In this document: positions 61,501 through 64,000 of the stretch, piece by piece
Layout of the letters: each line of letters starts with the position of its first letter
How positions within the stretch are numbered: position 1 is the first letter of the stretch
From: Nocardia testacea NBRC 100365
Lineage (GTDB): Bacteria; Actinomycetota; Actinomycetes; Mycobacteriales; Mycobacteriaceae
DNA: 64,000 bases
NCBI RefSeq assembly: GCF_000308775.1
Contig: NZ_BAGJ01000086.1
Location: 1-64,000, forward strand
Direction: 5' to 3'
The notes under the pieces: generated by a model
What the model was told of the DNA's origin: nothing
What the model saw: only the letters and a program-made list of their open reading frames with translations
The model's database searches: none
Position numbers and translations under genes: made by a program

Positions 61501-64000
61501 ATTTCGGGACAGCCCCGGCCGGGCGGGCACCGGCCGGCCCCCGGGAGAACCTGCTGGCCGGCCTGTTCGCCGAGGTCCTCGGGGTCGCGCAGGCCGGAGC
61601 CGACGACAGCTTCTTCGCGCTCGGCGGCGACAGCATCCTGTCGATCCAACTGGTGGCGCGCGCCAAAGCGGCCGGGTTGAGCTTCTCCACCCAGGACGTG
61701 TTCGACGCCAAAACCGTCGCCGGGCTGGCCGCGGTGGCGACCGACGCCGGGGACGCGCCGCGACTGGCCGAACTGCCCGGCGGCGGCGTCGGGCCGATGC
61801 CGCTGTCGCCGATCATGCACGCCATGCTCGGCCGCGGCCACTACGACCGGTTCGCGCAGGCCTCCCTCGTGCAACTGCCGGACCACGTCGAACACGCGGA
61901 CCTGGTCCGCGCCCTGCAGGCCGTGCTGGACCGGCACGACCTGCTGCGCGCGGTACTGCGCGGCGCCGAATCGGTGGACCGGTTCGTCGACGTCCTCGAC
62001 CGCGGGACCGTCGACGCCGACACCGCGCTCACCGCGGTGACCCTGACCCGGCGCGACGCCGCCGAGGTCGACAGCCACCTGCAGGCGGCCGCCGACCGGC
62101 TGGACCCCGCCAACGGAGTACTGCTGCAAGCCGTCCGGCTGCAGGACCCCACCGGCCCCGACCTGCTGTGGCTGGTGATCCACCACCTCGCCGTCGACGC
62201 GGTGTCCTGGCGCATCCTGCTCACCGAGCTCGCGCAGGCATGGGCGCAGATATCCGAGGGCGGCGAACCACAGTTCCCGGCGCCCAGCACCTCGGTGCGA
62301 CGCTGGGTCCACGGCCTGGTCGAACAGGCACCGGCCCGGCGCGCGAGCGAACTCGGGCTGTGGCGCGGCATCCACGAACTGGGCGACCGGCTACTCGGAC
62401 CACGCCGCCTGGACCCGCAACGCGACGTGGTGGCGACGGCGGGCCGGGTCCGGATCCGGATTCCCGCCGATATCACCGAGGCGGTGCTCACCACCGTCCC
62501 GGCCCGCTACCACGGCAACGCCAACGACCCGCTGCTGACGGCACTGGCGCTGGCCCTGGGCGAATGGCGGCGCCGGCGCGGTATGGCCGCCGGCGCGGAA
62601 CTGATCTCCCTGGAAGGCCACGGCCGCGAGGAACAGGCGGTACCGGGCGCCGATCTCAGCGCCACGGTGGGCTGGTTCACCACCCGGTTCCCGATCCGGC
62701 TCGAACTGCGCGATATCGACCCCGAGGAGGCGTTCGCCGGGGGTGCGGCCGCGGGCCGCGCCGTGGAGCAGGTGAAAGAGCAGCTGCGGGCGGTGCCCGA
62801 CAACGGCATCGGCTACGGCATGCTGCGCTGCCTCGACCCGCAGGGCAACACCGAACTGGGGAGCTCACCGGAACCTCAGATCAGTTTCAACTATCTGGGG
62901 CGGGTGGGTGTCCGCGAACACTCGGGGGCGTGGACACCCACCCGTGAGTTCACCTCGCTGACCGCGACGAGCGACCCCCGGATGGCGCTGCCCGCGCTGC
63001 TCGATATCAACGCGATCGCCGAACCGGGACCCGACGGTCTCGAACTGGACGCGACCTGGGAGTTCGCCGCGCAGGTGCTCGACGCCGCGGAGGTCGACGA
63101 ACTCGCCGGCCTGTGGGTGCGGGCGCTGCGCGCCCTGGCCGGCCATATCCGCTCCGAATCCGCGGGCGGCTTCACCCCCTCGGATTTCGCGCTGGTCACC
63201 GTGTCGCAGGACGAAATCGACGGCTGGCTGCGCGACTACCCGTCACTGACCGATGTGTGGCCGCTGACCGCCCTGCAGGCCGGGCTGCTGTTCCACGCCA
63301 TCTACGACCGCGACACCACCGACGGGTACACGGTGCAGGCGGCGCTCACCTTCGCCGGGGATGTCGACACCGACCGGATGCGGCGGGCCGCCCAGGCACT
63401 CGTCGACCGGCATGACAGCCTGCGCACCGCGTTCGTCGAAAGCGCCGGCGGGCCCCGCCAGCTCGTGCTCGGCGACACCCGGGCCGACTGGCAGTACTCC
63501 GATCTCACCGAAATCCCCAGCGGCGAGGCACGCGATCATGCCTTCCAGGACCTCGCGGACGCGGCCACGGCACCGTTCGACCCGGCGCGTCCACCACTGC
63601 TGCGGTTCCATCTCGTGCGCACCGGCACCGACGAATACCGGCTCCTGGTCACCAACCATCACCTCGTGCTCGACGGCTGGTCGATGCCGCTGCTGATCCA
63701 CGAACTACTCACGCTGTACGCCGCCGGTGACGAACCGGCCGACCTCGCCGCGCCCCGCTCCTACCGGGACTACCTGCAGTGGCTGCACGGCCAGGACCGC
63801 GACGCGGCCACCCAGGCGTGGCAGCGGATGCTCGCCGGTATCGAGAGCCCGACACGGGTCACCGGACCCGCCGACCGCGCGGTCACCGCGCCCAGCGGCG
63901 AAACCGGCCGCGCGCTCGACGCCGCGACCACCGCCGCGGTACTCGACCTCGGCCGCACCCACGGGATCACCCCCAATACCGCCATCCAGGTCGCGTGGGC
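58518..64000 (+). CDS. Nonribosomal peptide synthetase, C-A-PCP-E-C... (runs off window)
   Basis: First 1827 residues of an NRPS. Domains: condensation about 50-480 (HHIALDG near 182), adenylation about 490-1000 ([11 protein letters not shown] near 654, [38 protein letters not shown]), carrier about 1015-1080 ([10 protein letters not shown], Ser near 1036), epimerisation about 1090-1540 ([10 protein letters not shown] near 1221, [11 protein letters not shown]), then a second condensation domain (HHLVLDGWS near 1713). It should load one amino acid, epimerise it to the D form and pass it on. Hand alignment to GrsA gives pocket residues D-A-E-T-V-G-E-I-T, which I cannot assign safely; acidic residues at two positions hint at a basic substrate. 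The N-terminal C domain suggests an acyl or aryl starter. GTG start with GGAGG 4 nt upstream. Confidence 0.93.
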   Translation, partial: MTQSKRNIDSGRGRSDSSEIGPSTTTGDSASGNGSDARPDAVAFTGPPHRDILRLSAAQRGIWFAQHLAGSSPISVAQYVEIVGELQPELLLEACQAADREFGPGHLHLIEVDGEPCQYVDETTGSPASVVDLRRRADPVATAHRLMVEDYSAPLDLLRDYLMKCIVYQVGDNHYLWYQRAHHIALDGFAAVTMLHRITELYNAWVHGEDAPPATAKYLGEIIEQDLAYRGSERFDNDRKYWTEHLAGAPPVVSLAGRVSKPTIHPELVSASLPEDTARLLDSVVTERGTSVTPIVVAAFAAYLARMTGSDEVLLSLPVSGRHSAVLRRSGGMVANVVPLRVQVTDRTVGELIDATQSELTSALRRQRYRQEDIFHDMGIARDEAASFGPAVNLMMVDNEIVLGETTGRLHVLTSGPTADLFVNIYPGAGRDSTHIDFQGNPNIYSADELAGHHRRFLMFLHEFLAGGTENSVTGLPLLEARERAALLPVRGPHGAGTRLLPDILADTARRHGPGNAICTPGRTVTYTELDTRSSQLARHLITLGAGPETAVAILLRRSVESVVAAWAVAKTGAAIVQIDPEYPPARIQHMVTDSGASVAITVEEHRERLPQQVHPLILDDPGTQREYESAATGPVTDADRVRPLRPADLAYLTYTSGSTGLPKGVQVTHTGLANLIADRGDTYGIDADARVSYALSPSFDASQEQFLTCFAAGATLVIVPPDVIGGEPLTRLLAEERVTHLTLTPAVLATVDPQPLTELRVVVVGGDVCPPHVIERWTGPWSMYNEYGPTETTITAAGAPIDPDRDLTVGGPIRGVAAMVLDRTLQPVPKGTAGELYLAGPGLARGYSHRFGETAARFVADPYGDPGERMYRTGDLARWSGAGDEMTLELMGRSDFQVKIRGYRIEPGEIDAALSGHADVDLSVTVPVRNKADATVLATYVVPVHGRRIDTVELQRYARESLPPHMVPAVILPLDSLPVNAFGKLDRKALPEPDFGTAPAGRAPAGPRENLLAGLFAEVLGVAQAGADDSFFALGGDSILSIQLVARAKAAGLSFSTQDVFDAKTVAGLAAVATDAGDAPRLAELPGGGVGPMPLSPIMHAMLGRGHYDRFAQASLVQLPDHVEHADLVRALQAVLDRHDLLRAVLRGAESVDRFVDVLDRGTVDADTALTAVTLTRRDAAEVDSHLQAAADRLDPANGVLLQAVRLQDPTGPDLLWLVIHHLAVDAVSWRILLTELAQAWAQISEGGEPQFPAPSTSVRRWVHGLVEQAPARRASELGLWRGIHELGDRLLGPRRLDPQRDVVATAGRVRIRIPADITEAVLTTVPARYHGNANDPLLTALALALGEWRRRRGMAAGAELISLEGHGREEQAVPGADLSATVGWFTTRFPIRLELRDIDPEEAFAGGAAAGRAVEQVKEQLRAVPDNGIGYGMLRCLDPQGNTELGSSPEPQISFNYLGRVGVREHSGAWTPTREFTSLTATSDPRMALPALLDINAIAEPGPDGLELDATWEFAAQVLDAAEVDELAGLWVRALRALAGHIRSESAGGFTPSDFALVTVSQDEIDGWLRDYPSLTDVWPLTALQAGLLFHAIYDRDTTDGYTVQAALTFAGDVDTDRMRRAAQALVDRHDSLRTAFVESAGGPRQLVLGDTRADWQYSDLTEIPSGEARDHAFQDLADAATAPFDPARPPLLRFHLVRTGTDEYRLLVTNHHLVLDGWSMPLLIHELLTLYAAGDEPADLAAPRSYRDYLQWLHGQDRDAATQAWQRMLAGIESPTRVTGPADRAVTAPSGETGRALDAATTAAVLDLGRTHGITPNTAIQVAW

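Overview
The window is high-GC DNA from a mycolic-acid-containing actinomycete, most likely Nocardia or a close relative. The evidence is an antigen-85-like mycolyltransferase, a ChoD-type oxidase, a furA-katG pair, XRE-DUF5753/DUF397 cassettes, several leaderless start codons and an NRPS. The genus is inferred from gene content only. No rRNA, tRNA or CRISPR array was seen.

Layout. 0-7.3 kb: a PAP2 phosphatase, then a minus-strand four-gene operon (6177 to 799) whose genes overlap by exactly 4 nt. It encodes a cysteine-desulfurase-like enzyme, an unfamiliar protein with a C-terminal HMA metal-binding domain, a Y4yA-type PLP decarboxylase and a cysteine-synthase-like/rhodanese fusion. This is the best candidate for an undescribed pathway. 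A PNPOx-like protein and a CBS protein follow. 7.3-13.5 kb: a regulatory cassette with two XRE-DUF5753 regulators, a DUF397 protein, a Methyltransf_19 protein and small orphans. Three of its promoter regions share a nearly identical element carrying TTGCAT-N18-TAGACT. 13.7-27 kb: a PucR-like protein without its HTH, secreted mycolyltransferase-like and lipase proteins, two GMC oxidoreductases, two TetR proteins, a thioesterase, an AI-2E-type transporter and a Tat-exported GH1 enzyme. 27.3-40.6 kb: a STAS/PAS-ANTAR pair, a broken SGNH hydrolase, and divergent regulator/enzyme pairs (MarR/epoxide hydrolase, HxlR/NmrA, MarR/SDR), plus a 947-residue LuxR-ATPase. 40.7-45 kb: a Gln/Ala coiled-coil protein, a fragment of a threonine-aldolase-like gene, a tyrosine recombinase and a divergent KfrA-like zinc/coiled-coil protein with long inverted repeats between them, then a free-standing maltokinase cap-domain protein. 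45-56.4 kb: TetR facing an NmrA/PNPOx/haloalkane-dehalogenase operon, TerC, HdeD-like, VOC/CGNR, SRPBCC, OsmC, a SCO6745-like protein and furA-katG. 56.4-64 kb: a small secreted protein, a BrnT/BrnA-like toxin-antitoxin pair, about 1 kb without a convincing gene, and the start of an NRPS (C-A-PCP-E-C) that runs off the window.

A recurring theme is a one-component regulator divergent from an oxidoreductase or detoxification enzyme, with visible inverted repeats between them. In three or four cases the repeats touch a start codon of a probably leaderless transcript.
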